The notes beneath the pieces were generated by a model that saw only the letters and a list, made by a program, of their open reading frames with translations, was not told where the DNA came from and did no database searches. From an uncultured Selenomonadaceae bacterium (GTDB taxonomy: Bacteria > Bacillota > Negativicutes > Selenomonadales > Selenomonadaceae), in the NCBI GenBank assembly GCA_905234175.1, contig CAJOGX010000006.1, positions 17,585-81,584 on the forward strand: 64,000 nt of DNA. Direction: 5' to 3'. Position numbers and translations under genes: made by a program. Shown piece after piece: positions 25,622-34,795 of the stretch; the stretch's first letter is position 1; each line of letters starts with the position of its first letter.

Positions 25622-27484
25622 ATGTTCGTAGCTGGAAAATACGACGTAATAGTTATCGGCGCGGGGCACGCAGGAATTGAGGCCGGCTTAGCGGCAGCAC
25701 GGCTCGGCTGCAAAACCCTGCTTACAACCCTGTCGCTGGAAAATTTAGCAATGATGCCCTGCAACCCGTCAATAGGCGGCTCTGCGAAAGGTCACTTAGT
25801 GCGCGAAGTCGACGCGCTCGGCGGGCAGATGGGAATTGTCGCCGACCAAACCTGTATCCAATTCCGCACGCTCAACACCGGCAAGGGCTTCGCCGTGCAG
25901 GCTCTCCGCGCGCAGGCTGACAAAAAAATTTATCAGGCGGCTATGAAAAAAGTCTGCGAGAACACCGACAACTTGGACTTGAAACAGCTGCTGATTGAAA
26001 ATATTCTCGTCGAGAGAAACAAAATCGTCGGCGTCACGGCGGAGACCGGCGAAACTTTCCTTGCCAGCGCGGTAATTCTCGCGTCGGGAACTTATTTGAG
26101 CGGCAGGATTATCATCGGCGAAAGTATCTTCGACGGCGGCCCCAACGGTCAGCGCGCCGCTGTCAAACTTTCCACCGCGCTCAAAAATCTCGGCGTCAAA
26201 CTCATGCGCTTCAAAACCGGCACGCCCGCCCGCGTCGACGCCAGAACTCTCGACTTCAGCAAAATGGAAATTCAGCGCGGCGATTCGGGTATGCAAAATT
26301 TTTCCTTCCTCACAGAGACGCCCGCCAACAATCAGGTCTGCTGCTACCTCACCTACACCAACGAGCGCACGCACGAAATTCTCCGCCGCAACCTGCACCG
26401 CGCGCCCATGGCTAACGGGATTATCGAGGGCGTCGGTCCGCGCTACTGCCCGTCTATCGAGTCAAAAATTATTCGCTTCCCCGATAAGGAACGCCACCAG
26501 CTTTTCCTTGAGCCCGAAGGTCTGAACACGCAGGAATTTTACGTGCAGGGTATGTCGACTTCCATGCCCGCCGACGTGCAGATTGAATTTCTCCACACGA
26601 TTCCTGGTTTGGAAAACGCGAAGATTATGCGCCACGGCTACGCGATTGAATACGACTGCCTTGACCCGCTCCAGCTCAAGCCCACGCTCGAATTTAAATC
26701 TATCGCCGGATTTTTTTCCGCCGGTCAGTCCAACGGCAGTTCCGGCTACGAAGAGGCCGCCGCTCAGGGACTTATCGCCGGTATCAACGCCGCCGCCCTT
26801 GTAAAAAATTTCCCGCCGCTCATTCTTAAACGCTCCGAAAGTTATATCGGCGTGCTCATCGACGACCTCGTTACCAAGGGCACCGCCGAGCCTTATCGAA
26901 TGATGACTTCGCGCGCGGAATACCGTCTGCTACTTCGGCAGGACAACGCCGACATTCGTCTGACGCCCTACGCTATTGACATCGGTCTCGCCAGCGTTGA
27001 GCGCGCTGAAAAATTTAACCGCAAGCTCGCCGAAATTTCCGCCGCCAACAAAATTCTCACCGAAACGAAAATCACGCCCAGCGCCGAAGTCAACGCCAGA
27101 CTCGCCGCCGCCGGTATCGCTGAAATTAAAAATTCCCTGCCGCTCGCTGAACTCATGCGCCGCCCCAACGTCACCTATGAAAAACTGCGCGACATTTTCA
27201 GCCTGCCGGAAATTTCCGCCGCCGCCGCCAGTCAGGTTGAAATTTCTTTTTTCTACGAAGGCTACATAAAAAAACAGGCGGAACTCGCCGCTAAGCTCGA
27301 CCGCCTCGAAAATAAAATTATCCCAGAAAATATCAACTACCACGCGATTCAAAACCTGCGCGTCGAAGCCCGCGAAAAGCTCAGTGAAATTCGTCCGCGC
27401 TCGATTGGTCAGGCCGCCAGAATTTCCGGCGTTTCGCCCGCTGATATTTCCGTTCTGGTTGTCTACCTTGAAACTTTCAGCTAG
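25622..27484 (+). CDS. mnmG: tRNA uridine-5-carboxymethylaminomethyl modification enzyme MnmG (GidA)
   Basis: A 620-residue FAD protein that works with MnmE to install the cmnm5 group on tRNA wobble uridines. It begins [21 protein letters not shown], the FAD-binding Rossmann motif, and contains [21 protein letters not shown] and RPNVTYEKL near the C-terminus, all diagnostic. The length is normal. The frame is open upstream to 25409, but that overlaps mnmE; the ATG after GGGAAGTGAG is clearly the start. Confidence 0.97.
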   Translation: MFVAGKYDVIVIGAGHAGIEAGLAAARLGCKTLLTTLSLENLAMMPCNPSIGGSAKGHLVREVDALGGQMGIVADQTCIQFRTLNTGKGFAVQALRAQADKKIYQAAMKKVCENTDNLDLKQLLIENILVERNKIVGVTAETGETFLASAVILASGTYLSGRIIIGESIFDGGPNGQRAAVKLSTALKNLGVKLMRFKTGTPARVDARTLDFSKMEIQRGDSGMQNFSFLTETPANNQVCCYLTYTNERTHEILRRNLHRAPMANGIIEGVGPRYCPSIESKIIRFPDKERHQLFLEPEGLNTQEFYVQGMSTSMPADVQIEFLHTIPGLENAKIMRHGYAIEYDCLDPLQLKPTLEFKSIAGFFSAGQSNGSSGYEEAAAQGLIAGINAAALVKNFPPLILKRSESYIGVLIDDLVTKGTAEPYRMMTSRAEYRLLLRQDNADIRLTPYAIDIGLASVERAEKFNRKLAEISAANKILTETKITPSAEVNARLAAAGIAEIKNSLPLAELMRRPNVTYEKLRDIFSLPEISAAAASQVEISFFYEGYIKKQAELAAKLDRLENKIIPENINYHAIQNLRVEAREKLSEIRPRSIGQAARISGVSPADISVLVVYLETFS

Positions 27485-27541
27485 ACAAAATATAATTGCG
27501 GCGGAATTAAACAAACCTGCAACGGGGAGGTTACGAAAGTT

Positions 27542-28975
27542 ATGGATTTTGGTGCAATGGTGAATCCGGTGGGCGAAGCTTGCGGCGTTTTCGGCATGTA
27601 CAATCTCGACGGCGGCGACGTGGCGCCCACGATTTATTACGGGCTCTACGCCCTTCAGCATCGCGGCCAGGAAAGCGCCGGTATCGCCGTCACTGATACT
27701 TTCGACGGCAAAGATTACGTAAAGTGCCAGAAAGATTTGGGCGGCGTCAACCACGTCTTCAACGCGGAAAATATTGCGACGCTCAAAGGCAACCTCGGCG
27801 TCGGGCACGTGCGCTATTCAACCGCTGGCGGCTCGACGCGCGAAAATGCTCAGCCGCTCGTTCTGGCTTACGTCAAGGGAACTCTAATGCTCGCTCACAA
27901 CGGGAATATCGTCAACACGCCCCAGCTCCGGCGCGAACTCGCAATGAACGGCGCCATTTTCCAGACCACCACCGACACCGAAACCATCGCCTACCACATC
28001 GCCCGCGCCAGAGTTCGCACAACGACCGTCGAAGCCGCTACCGTCCGCGCCCTGCGAAAAGTTCAGGGCTCCTACTCCGTGGTTATCGCCAGCCCGCGCA
28101 AGTTGATTGGCGCCCGCGACCCGTGGGGATTCCGCCCGCTCGTTATCGGAAAAATCGACAACAGCTACATTATAACTTCCGAAACCTGCGCGCTCGAAAC
28201 CGTCAACGCCGAATTTATCCGCGACGTCCGCCCTGGCGAAGTCGTTACCATTCTCAGCGACGGTACAATTCAGTCAAACCTTGAACTCAGTCTGCCGGAA
28301 AATAAAACCGCGCGCTGCGTCTTCGAGTATATTTATTTCTGCCGCCCCGATACCACGTTCGACGGAATGAGCGTCACGAAATCCAGAATTATCGCCGGCA
28401 GAATTTTGGCTAAGGTGCACCCCGTCGACGCTGATTTGGTGGTTGGCGTGCCCGAATCCGGCAACATGGCGGCGGTCGGCTACTCGCTGGAGTCCGGCAT
28501 TCCCTACGGCATTGCGTTCACGAAAAATACTTACGTCGGCAGAACTTTTATCAAGCCGCGCCAGTCAACCCGCGTGCAGAGCGTCAAAGTCAAACTCAAC
28601 GTCCTGCGCGAAGTCGTTGCCGGTAAGCGGATTATCATGGTCGACGATTCGATTGTTCGCGGCACGACCAGCGACCAGATTGTCACCATGCTCAAAGACG
28701 CCGACGCGAAGGAAGTTCACATGCGCGTTTCCAGCCCGCCTTTTTATCATCCGTGCTACTTCGGCATTGACATTCCCAGCGAAAATCAGCTGATAGCGCA
28801 CAACCGCACGACGGACGAAATTTGCAAAATCATTGGCGCGGATTCGCTCGGCTACCTGCCGCTGGAAAAACTCAGCGAACTTTCTGGCGGCAGACCGATT
28901 TGCGACGCGTGTTTCAGCGGAAATTATCCTGTTGCGCCGCCGGTCGAGGACATTCGCGGCGAGTTCGACAGATAA
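27542..28975 (+). CDS. purF: Amidophosphoribosyltransferase
   Basis: A 477-residue enzyme that makes phosphoribosylamine from PRPP and glutamine, the first committed step of purine synthesis. A short propeptide precedes Cys14 (EACGVFG), which becomes the N-terminal nucleophile after processing. The phosphoribosyl site is VDDSIVRGTTS. The C-terminal CDACFSGNYP belongs to the Bacillus-type, iron-sulfur-containing, oxygen-sensitive form. GGGGAGG precedes the ATG. No other pur genes are adjacent. Confidence 0.96.
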   Translation: MDFGAMVNPVGEACGVFGMYNLDGGDVAPTIYYGLYALQHRGQESAGIAVTDTFDGKDYVKCQKDLGGVNHVFNAENIATLKGNLGVGHVRYSTAGGSTRENAQPLVLAYVKGTLMLAHNGNIVNTPQLRRELAMNGAIFQTTTDTETIAYHIARARVRTTTVEAATVRALRKVQGSYSVVIASPRKLIGARDPWGFRPLVIGKIDNSYIITSETCALETVNAEFIRDVRPGEVVTILSDGTIQSNLELSLPENKTARCVFEYIYFCRPDTTFDGMSVTKSRIIAGRILAKVHPVDADLVVGVPESGNMAAVGYSLESGIPYGIAFTKNTYVGRTFIKPRQSTRVQSVKVKLNVLREVVAGKRIIMVDDSIVRGTTSDQIVTMLKDADAKEVHMRVSSPPFYHPCYFGIDIPSENQLIAHNRTTDEICKIIGADSLGYLPLEKLSELSGGRPICDACFSGNYPVAPPVEDIRGEFDR

Positions 28976-28997
28976 AATTTTTTAGGAGGTATTCATC

Positions 28998-29516
28998 ATG
29001 GAATTTTTGGAACTGGCAAAGGCGCGCTATTCGTGCCGGAAACTTTCTGACAAGCCGGTCGAGCCGGAAAAAGTCGCGCGGATTTTGGACGCGGCGATAG
29101 CGGCACCGACGGCGAAAAATGTTCAGCCCTACAAAATCTGGAAAGTCACTTCGCCCGCCGCGCTGGAAAAAATTCAGCAGGTCGCCAAATTCCCGTTCGT
29201 GCAGCAGTCGAAAGTTATGCTGGTCGTCGGTACGAAGGCGGAAGGAGCGTTCGTGCGGCCGTTCGACAACAAAAACTACGCGGAAATCGACGGCGCGATA
29301 GTTGCCACGCACATAATTCTGGCGGTGCAGGCGGAAGGGCTGGGCACGACGTGGGTAGGCTACTTCGACGCGCCGAAACTGCAGGAGCTCATTCCCGAAA
29401 TGGCGGGCTACGAATTAATTGCGCTGTTCCCGCTCGGCTATCCGGCGGACGACGCGAAACCTGCGCCGAGGCATTTTGAACGCCGCGCCGTCGCTGAAGC
29501 AGTCGCCGAACTCTGA
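28998..29516 (+). CDS. Nitroreductase family protein
   Basis: A 172-residue FMN-dependent oxidoreductase of the nitroreductase fold. The N-terminal ARYSCRKLSDKPV with the FMN-phosphate-binding arginine-serine/cysteine motif and AAIAAPTAKNVQPYKIWKV are typical. The C-terminal FPLGYPADDAKPAPRHF is also typical. Such enzymes reduce quinones, nitro compounds or enones with NAD(P)H; the physiological substrate is unknown. TAGGAGGT precedes the ATG. The stop overlaps the start of the next gene. Confidence 0.9.
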   Translation: MEFLELAKARYSCRKLSDKPVEPEKVARILDAAIAAPTAKNVQPYKIWKVTSPAALEKIQQVAKFPFVQQSKVMLVVGTKAEGAFVRPFDNKNYAEIDGAIVATHIILAVQAEGLGTTWVGYFDAPKLQELIPEMAGYELIALFPLGYPADDAKPAPRHFERRAVAEAVAEL

Positions 29517-29890
29517 TGACTGTCGCTACGAAAAAACTTGGCAACGCCGGTGAAGATTTCGCCGCGAATTATCTTGAAAGCCACGGCTACAGGATTCTCG
29601 CGCGGAATTTTCGAGTGCGCTCGGCGGAAATTGACATCGTTGCTGAGAGCGGCGGCGTTGTCGTTTTCGTCGAAGTCAAGACGCGCAGGGATACGCGCCA
29701 CGGCTTACCGGCGGAGGCAGTCAACCTTCGCAAGCAGAAAAAAATTATCGAGGCGGCGGGTGTTTTCCTGCAGGATGAAACCTACGCTGAATGTGCCTGC
29801 CGCTTCGACGTGATTGAAGTCTACGCGCTGGGGAAAAATTTCGGCGTCCGCCATATCGAAAACGCCTTTGAAGTCGCGTCCGAATTTTAA
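29516..29890 (+). CDS. yraN: UPF0102 / YraN-family endonuclease-like protein
   Basis: A 124-residue restriction-endonuclease-fold protein of the YraN family, whose cellular role is not settled. The characteristic pieces are GNAGEDFAANYLESHGYRILARNFR, the active-site EIDIVAE and VEVKTRR, and GLPAEAVNLRKQKKI. The ATG overlaps the nitroreductase stop (TGATG), so the two are translationally coupled. In many genomes yraN lies next to comM-like genes, as it does here across an intergenic repeat. Confidence 0.92.
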   Translation: MTVATKKLGNAGEDFAANYLESHGYRILARNFRVRSAEIDIVAESGGVVVFVEVKTRRDTRHGLPAEAVNLRKQKKIIEAAGVFLQDETYAECACRFDVIEVYALGKNFGVRHIENAFEVASEF

Positions 29891-29931
29891 TTTATGAACC
29901 AATGCTGCGTGAAATGAACGTACGCGCTTAG

Positions 29932-30035
29932 AAGTGGCCGCCCATGGACGGGCGGCCTGTGAGCGTCGGTCGCCGGACGCGACCGCAGCGAACGAGCTTT
30001 CTTTGCTACTTTCTTTGTCGGCACAAAGAAAGTAG
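29932..30035 (+). repeat. Three-hairpin intergenic element, copy A
   Basis: A 104-base element containing an 8-bp stem (29936-29943/29950-29957), a 7-bp stem (29967-29973/29979-29985) and a 13-bp stem (30006-30018/30023-30035, loop CGGC). It is almost identical to copy B at 32996-33099. In the second hairpin one G-C pair here is an A-T pair in copy B, a compensatory change that keeps the stem. Confidence 0.88.
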
Positions 30036-30078
30036 GGCACAAAACAAAACTAAACTATAAACTGGGAGTGAAGAAACT

Positions 30079-31611
30079 TTGTACGCCAGAACCTTTGGTG
30101 CGGCAACGCTGGGCGTCGACGGTCTGATAATTTCTGTGGAAGTCGACAGCGCCAACGGAATGCCTGCGTTCGACATCGTAGGTCTGCCAAACGCGTCAGT
30201 CCGCGAATCTAAAGAGCGCGTCCGCACCGCCATAAAAAATTCCGGCTTGCGTTCGCGGCAGGAAAAAATTACCGTCAACCTTGCGCCCGCCGAAATCCGT
30301 AAGGAAAGCGCCGGTCTGGATTTGCCAATCGCAATCGGTCTCTTAGCGGCACAGGGAAAAGTTACGCAGGAGGCTTGCAGAGAATTTGTTTTTATCGCGG
30401 AACTTTCGCTTGAGGGCAGGCTCTGCAGTGTCAACGGGATTTTGCCAATGACCATTGCCGCCCGCGACGCCGGTTGCAAAAAAATTGCCGTGTCGCCCGA
30501 CAACGTCAATGAAGCGCTTTTAGTCGACGGAATTGAAGTCTACGCGCCGGAAACGCTGATTGACCTCGTGGAATTTCTGCAGGGCGAAAAAAAACTTGAA
30601 CCGGCGAAGTCGCAGACGCTCAGCGAGGCGGAAGGATTTATCGAACTGGTTGACGATTTTTCGGACGTGCAGGGACAGTTCATGGCGAAGCGCGCGCTGG
30701 AAGTGGCGGCGGCTGGCGGGCACAACGTGCTGATGGTCGGCGTGCCTGGCTCCGGCAAAACAATGCTGGCTAAACGTGTCAGCTCAATCCTGCCGGAACT
30801 CACGCGCGAAGAGGCGCTCGAAGTCACGAAAATTTACAGCGTCGCCGGTAAGCTGGGACTGAACGGCGGCTTGATAACTAAGCGCCCTTTCCAGCACCCG
30901 AACCACGACGCCTCAACTGCGGCGATTATCGGCGGCGGCTCCAATCCAATGCCTGGGCAAGTCACGCTGGCGCACCACGGCGTTTTGTTTCTTGACGAAC
31001 TTCCTGAGTTCAGAAAATCCGCGCTCGAAGCCCTGCGCGAACCGCTCGAAGAAAGGCAGGTTACAATCAGCCGCGTCACCAACACGCTGACTTTTCCCTC
31101 CAGTTTTATTTTAATCTGCGCAATGAACCCCTGCCCGTGCGGCTGGTACGGCGACCGCGACCACAACTGCCAGTGCTCCCAGCTCGAAATTAAACGCTAC
31201 ACGCACAAACTTTCCGGTCCGCTCCTCGACAGAATCGACATTCACGTACGAGTTCCGCGCGTCAAGTACGACGAGCTGACTTCCAAGCGCAAATCCGAAC
31301 CTTCCGCAAAAGTCCGCGAAAGAGTTTCCGCCGCCAGAGAAATTCAGCTGAATCGCCTCTCCAAATTCCACCTTTTCTGCAACGCCCAAATGAATCACGC
31401 TATGCTACAGGAACTTTGCACGATAACGCCCGCCGCGAAGGAACTGCTCAAAAATGTTTTCGAGAGCAAAAAACTTTCCGCGCGCTCCTACGACAGAATT
31501 ATAAAAGTCGGGCGCACTATCGCGGATTTGGATAACAACGCCGCCGAAATTTCCGACAAGCATATCGCCGAGGCTATCAAGCTCCGCAACGAACTGGACT
31601 TCGAGCGCTGA
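30079..31611 (+). CDS. comM: YifB/ComM-family Mg chelatase-like ATPase
   Basis: A 510-residue AAA+ protein of the ComM/YifB family. In naturally competent bacteria ComM acts as a branch-migration helicase during integration of DNA. Domains are an N-terminal ChlI-like domain (about 1-170), the AAA+ core with Walker A GVPGSGKT and Walker B LFLDELPEF, and the C-terminal Mg_chelatase domain. The CPCGWYGD cysteine region is typical. The start is TTG, eight bases after GGGAGTG. Competence in this organism is not shown by anything else in the window. Confidence 0.93.
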   Translation: MYARTFGAATLGVDGLIISVEVDSANGMPAFDIVGLPNASVRESKERVRTAIKNSGLRSRQEKITVNLAPAEIRKESAGLDLPIAIGLLAAQGKVTQEACREFVFIAELSLEGRLCSVNGILPMTIAARDAGCKKIAVSPDNVNEALLVDGIEVYAPETLIDLVEFLQGEKKLEPAKSQTLSEAEGFIELVDDFSDVQGQFMAKRALEVAAAGGHNVLMVGVPGSGKTMLAKRVSSILPELTREEALEVTKIYSVAGKLGLNGGLITKRPFQHPNHDASTAAIIGGGSNPMPGQVTLAHHGVLFLDELPEFRKSALEALREPLEERQVTISRVTNTLTFPSSFILICAMNPCPCGWYGDRDHNCQCSQLEIKRYTHKLSGPLLDRIDIHVRVPRVKYDELTSKRKSEPSAKVRERVSAAREIQLNRLSKFHLFCNAQMNHAMLQELCTITPAAKELLKNVFESKKLSARSYDRIIKVGRTIADLDNNAAEISDKHIAEAIKLRNELDFER

Positions 31612-31612
31612 A

Positions 31613-32962
31613 ATGTTTAAGGCACACGAAATCGACATGCTCCATGGGAAACTGTGGGACAAAATAATTTTATTCGCACTGCCGCTGGCGCTGACGGGCG
31701 TTATGCAGCAGCTTTTGAACGCGGCGGACGTGGCGGTTTTGGGGCAGTACGTCGGCAAAAACGCAATGGCGGCGGTAGGGAACAACACCGCGCTAATCGG
31801 TCTGCTGGTGAATTTATTCATGGGCTTGAGCCTGGGCGCGAACGTCGTCATAGCGCAGAACATCGGCGCAGAAAAATTCGACCGCGTACACGACGCAGTT
31901 CACACGGCATTTTTGCTGGCGCTAATCGTCGGCGCAGTGCTCTGCGGAATCGCACAGGTTTTGGTGAATCCGGTCTTCGAGTGGCTGGCAGTACCGGCGT
32001 CCGTCGCGCCAATGGCTGAAACCTACCTGCGAATTTACGCGCTGGGCTTACCGGCAATGGGAATTTATAACTTCGAGGCGGCGATTTTCCGTTCACGCGG
32101 AGATACGCAAACGCCGCTGGTCGCGCTGACGATAGCGAGCTTTTTGAATATCGCGCTGAATTTATTTTTCGTGCTGCGGCTGGGAATGGGCGTGGACGGC
32201 GTAGCGTGGGCGACGGTCATTGCCAACTTTGTCAGCGCGGTAATTTTATTTCACGGACTCATAAAAGCCGAAGGACTCATTCATTTAAATCTGCGCGAAA
32301 TGAAAATGGACAAAGCGTGCCTGAAAGAAACCGTGCGAATCGGCTTACCGGCGGGCGTGCAGGGCATGGTTTTTTCGCTGTCGAACCTGCTGATACAGGC
32401 GGCGATAAATTCGCTGGGGCCTGACGCAATGGCGGCGTCAGCGGCGGCGTTCACCGTCGAGATAAATGTTTTCTGCTTAACGAGCGGCTTCGGGCAGGCG
32501 GCGACGACGTTCGTCAGCCAGAACTACGGCGCAGGAAATCTGGAGCGCTGCAGGGAAGTCACGAAAGTTTCACTGCAGATAAATATTTTGCTGATGTTCA
32601 TTTTATCGGCGGCGATTCTGTATTTCGCGGAGTCGCTAGTCGGATTTTTCAACGAAGACCCCGAAGTTATCCGGCTGGGCGTTATCAGACTTTGGTACAT
32701 AATTGCGCCGGAAATAATCAGCGTTGTCATGGAAATAATTTCGGGCTCGCTGCGCGGCTACGGAATTTCGCTGGCACCGGCGCTGATAACACTGGTATTC
32801 GTCTGCGGAATACGAATTGCGTGGGTTTTCACCGTCTTCGCGAAAATCCCAACTTACGCGTCGCTTATGGCGGTTTACGGCGTGAGCTGGTTTTTCACCA
32901 TGATTTTTTTAATCATAGCCTACAGATTCTACGTGAAACATTTGAAAGTTATCAAGCTTTAA
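31613..32962 (+). CDS. MATE family multidrug/sodium antiporter
   Basis: A 449-residue protein with about 12 hydrophobic helices in two halves and MATE-type sequences such as LFALPLALTGVMQQLLNAADVAVLGQYVG at the N-terminus. It also has GLPAMGIYNFEAAIFRSRGDTQTPL. Members export organic cations or other drugs using a Na+ or H+ gradient; the substrate is unknown. The ATG lies one base after the comM stop, so the genes are probably coupled. Confidence 0.93.
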   Translation: MFKAHEIDMLHGKLWDKIILFALPLALTGVMQQLLNAADVAVLGQYVGKNAMAAVGNNTALIGLLVNLFMGLSLGANVVIAQNIGAEKFDRVHDAVHTAFLLALIVGAVLCGIAQVLVNPVFEWLAVPASVAPMAETYLRIYALGLPAMGIYNFEAAIFRSRGDTQTPLVALTIASFLNIALNLFFVLRLGMGVDGVAWATVIANFVSAVILFHGLIKAEGLIHLNLREMKMDKACLKETVRIGLPAGVQGMVFSLSNLLIQAAINSLGPDAMAASAAAFTVEINVFCLTSGFGQAATTFVSQNYGAGNLERCREVTKVSLQINILLMFILSAAILYFAESLVGFFNEDPEVIRLGVIRLWYIIAPEIISVVMEIISGSLRGYGISLAPALITLVFVCGIRIAWVFTVFAKIPTYASLMAVYGVSWFFTMIFLIIAYRFYVKHLKVIKL

Positions 32963-32992
32963 AATTTGTCAGCAATAAAATTTGTCAGCAAT
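32961..32992. repeat. 16-base tandem repeat, two units
   Basis: AAAATTTGTCAGCAAT occurs twice head to tail directly after the MATE stop codon, and the repeat runs into copy B of the three-hairpin element. Confidence 0.85.
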
Positions 32993-32995
32993 AAA

Positions 32996-33099
32996 AAGTG
33001 GCCGCCCAAGGACGGGCGGCCTGTGAGCGTCGGTCACGTGATGTGACCGCAGCGAACGAGCTTTCTTTGCTACTTTCTTTGTCGGCACAAAGAAAGTAG
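32996..33099 (+). repeat. Three-hairpin intergenic element, copy B
   Basis: Same length as copy A, with differences confined to the first loop and the inner part of the second hairpin. Stems of the second and third hairpins: 33031-33037/33043-33049 and 33070-33082/33087-33099. It lies between convergent genes and is followed by a short T-rich run. Confidence 0.88.
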
Positions 33100-33114
33100 A
33101 TTCTTTTTCCGTAA

Positions 33115-34383
33115 TTACGCGTCGAGAGAAGGCTCCGCGTCGAAGAGATAGCTGTAGCGATTCTTAAATTCTTCGGGCTCCATTTTGAAAGCCGTAGCCA
33201 GCCCGCGATCGTCGAGGTCGCCGCGTTCGAGGCGCATCATGAAACCGCGCGCGATTTTGTAGTGGACGGAATTGATATTGACGCGGCGGACGAAAGTTTT
33301 GCCGGTCTCGGGGTCGCGGATATTTTCAAAGCGCATGGGAACGGCTTCGTTATCCTGAATGGTAATGAGCGCGCCGCTGTCGCCACGGAACAGGAACTGC
33401 ATGGCCTCATAGCCGAGGTTGCGGGCGTAGTCGATGTCGTACGCGATAGGCGCGGCGCAGCGGAACTCGTAGCCAATTTCCTTGTCGACGATTGACATTT
33501 TGATACCGAGGCGCTTGAGTTCGCCGAGAACTTTCTGCTTGAGAATTTCGCCGAAGTCGAGTTCAGCGTAGCGAATGTGCCCGTGTTCGTCGAGGACGAC
33601 GTTGCCGAGTTCCGCGAAATCTTCTTCAGCGATTTTTTCAATGACGCCCTCAGCGATAACAGCGACGCCGTAATTTTTGCCGATAACGTAGCGCTTGACG
33701 ATTGAGCCGACGATAATGTCAACAATCTGCTGGAGGCGAATTTTGGGCTGCGGAAATTCTTCAGGAATAACCGTGACAGCGGCGCCGGCGGAGCGTCCCA
33801 TGCCCAGCGCGAGGTGACCGGCAGTCCTGCCCATTGCAATCGTGAAGTACCAGCGGTTGTTGGAAGTGCGGGCGTCTTCCATGAGATTCTGAATTTCAGT
33901 TGTACCGAAAGCGCGCGCCGTCTCGAAACCGAAAGTAGGAATGCCTTCGGGGAGCGGGAGGTCGTTGTCAATCGTCTTGGGAACGTGAACGACGTTAATC
34001 GTGCGGCCGAGCTTTCTTGCGTATTCGGAAACCGAAGACGAACTGAACGCGGTATCGTCGCCGCCAATCGTCACGAGGTAGTTGACGCCGAGTTCCGTCA
34101 GAGTTTCAACGACGGTGTGCAGGTCAGATTCCTTCTTCGTGGGATTGAAACGCGACATGCGAAGAATGCAGCCGCCGGTAAGGTGAATGCGGTTAGTGTT
34201 GCCAGGGTCAAGGCGAATGTAATTTTTCTCGCCGCGCGCAAGGTGCGAAAAGCCGTCGTACATTCCAAGAACGTCCCAGCCGTGGCGGCTCGCCGTATTG
34301 ACGACCGCGCTGATAACCGCGTTGATACCAGGCGCAGGGCCGCCGCCGCAGACTATCGCCACAACATTTCTTACTCCAACCAT
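33115..34383 (-). CDS. pfp: Diphosphate-dependent (PPi) 6-phosphofructokinase
   Basis: A 422-residue member of the phosphofructokinase superfamily. The nucleotide-site motif reads GGDD (TIGGDDTA) instead of the GGDG of ATP enzymes, and the catalytic loop is PKTIDNDLP; this pair is characteristic of PPi-dependent enzymes, which phosphorylate fructose 6-phosphate reversibly using pyrophosphate. Other family parts are CGGGPAPGINAVI and AMGRTAGHLA. The ATG at 34383 follows AGAGGGG; a TTG six codons upstream has no site. It is the last gene of a minus-strand run and ends next to repeat copy B. Confidence 0.9.
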   Translation of the reverse strand: MVGVRNVVAIVCGGGPAPGINAVISAVVNTASRHGWDVLGMYDGFSHLARGEKNYIRLDPGNTNRIHLTGGCILRMSRFNPTKKESDLHTVVETLTELGVNYLVTIGGDDTAFSSSSVSEYARKLGRTINVVHVPKTIDNDLPLPEGIPTFGFETARAFGTTEIQNLMEDARTSNNRWYFTIAMGRTAGHLALGMGRSAGAAVTVIPEEFPQPKIRLQQIVDIIVGSIVKRYVIGKNYGVAVIAEGVIEKIAEEDFAELGNVVLDEHGHIRYAELDFGEILKQKVLGELKRLGIKMSIVDKEIGYEFRCAAPIAYDIDYARNLGYEAMQFLFRGDSGALITIQDNEAVPMRFENIRDPETGKTFVRRVNINSVHYKIARGFMMRLERGDLDDRGLATAFKMEPEEFKNRYSYLFDAEPSLDA

Positions 34384-34407
34384 TTGAATTTCCCCTCTCA
34401 AAAAAAT

Positions 34408-34740
34408 TTAGCTTTTAATAAATTTCGCGTCAAAATCTGGAATGCCAGCCGCGTCGGAAACGTAGCGTTCAACTTTCATGTGCAGGTCGTACTTTTCGCG
34501 CAGAGCCGAAATTTTCGCCATCATCGGGCTGGCGTGGTGCACGTCAATAGCCTCCTGATTTTTCCAGATGTCAATCAGCAGAACGGTTTCGGGATCTTTC
34601 GCAGGGAAAAAATATTCGTAGCGCTCGTTGCCGTCCTCAGCGCGAATGGCGTCCGCCGTGCCGCTCGACTCCATTTCCTCGGCGAAACTGCGCGCGCTGC
34701 CGTTCGTGCCGCTGTAGTAAATATTAATTGAAATGCTCAC
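34408..34740 (-). CDS. Antibiotic-biosynthesis-monooxygenase (ABM) domain protein
   Basis: A 110-residue dimeric alpha-beta-barrel type protein. The C-terminal part (VLLIDIWKNQEAIDVHHASPMM) is a typical ABM/YgiN-like segment; the N-terminal part contains NIYYSGTNGSARSFAEEM. These small proteins often act as quinol or haem-related oxygenases or as stress proteins, so no specific role is claimed. The GTG start is chosen because GGAGG lies eight bases upstream; the longer open frame would overlap the helicase gene by 44 bases. Confidence 0.8.
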   Translation of the reverse strand: MSISINIYYSGTNGSARSFAEEMESSGTADAIRAEDGNERYEYFFPAKDPETVLLIDIWKNQEAIDVHHASPMMAKISALREKYDLHMKVERYVSDAAGIPDFDAKFIKS

Positions 34741-34795
34741 GCTTTCGACCTCCAATATTTTTATTTCAAATTTCGCCGCCCGCTGGAATTTTCCT

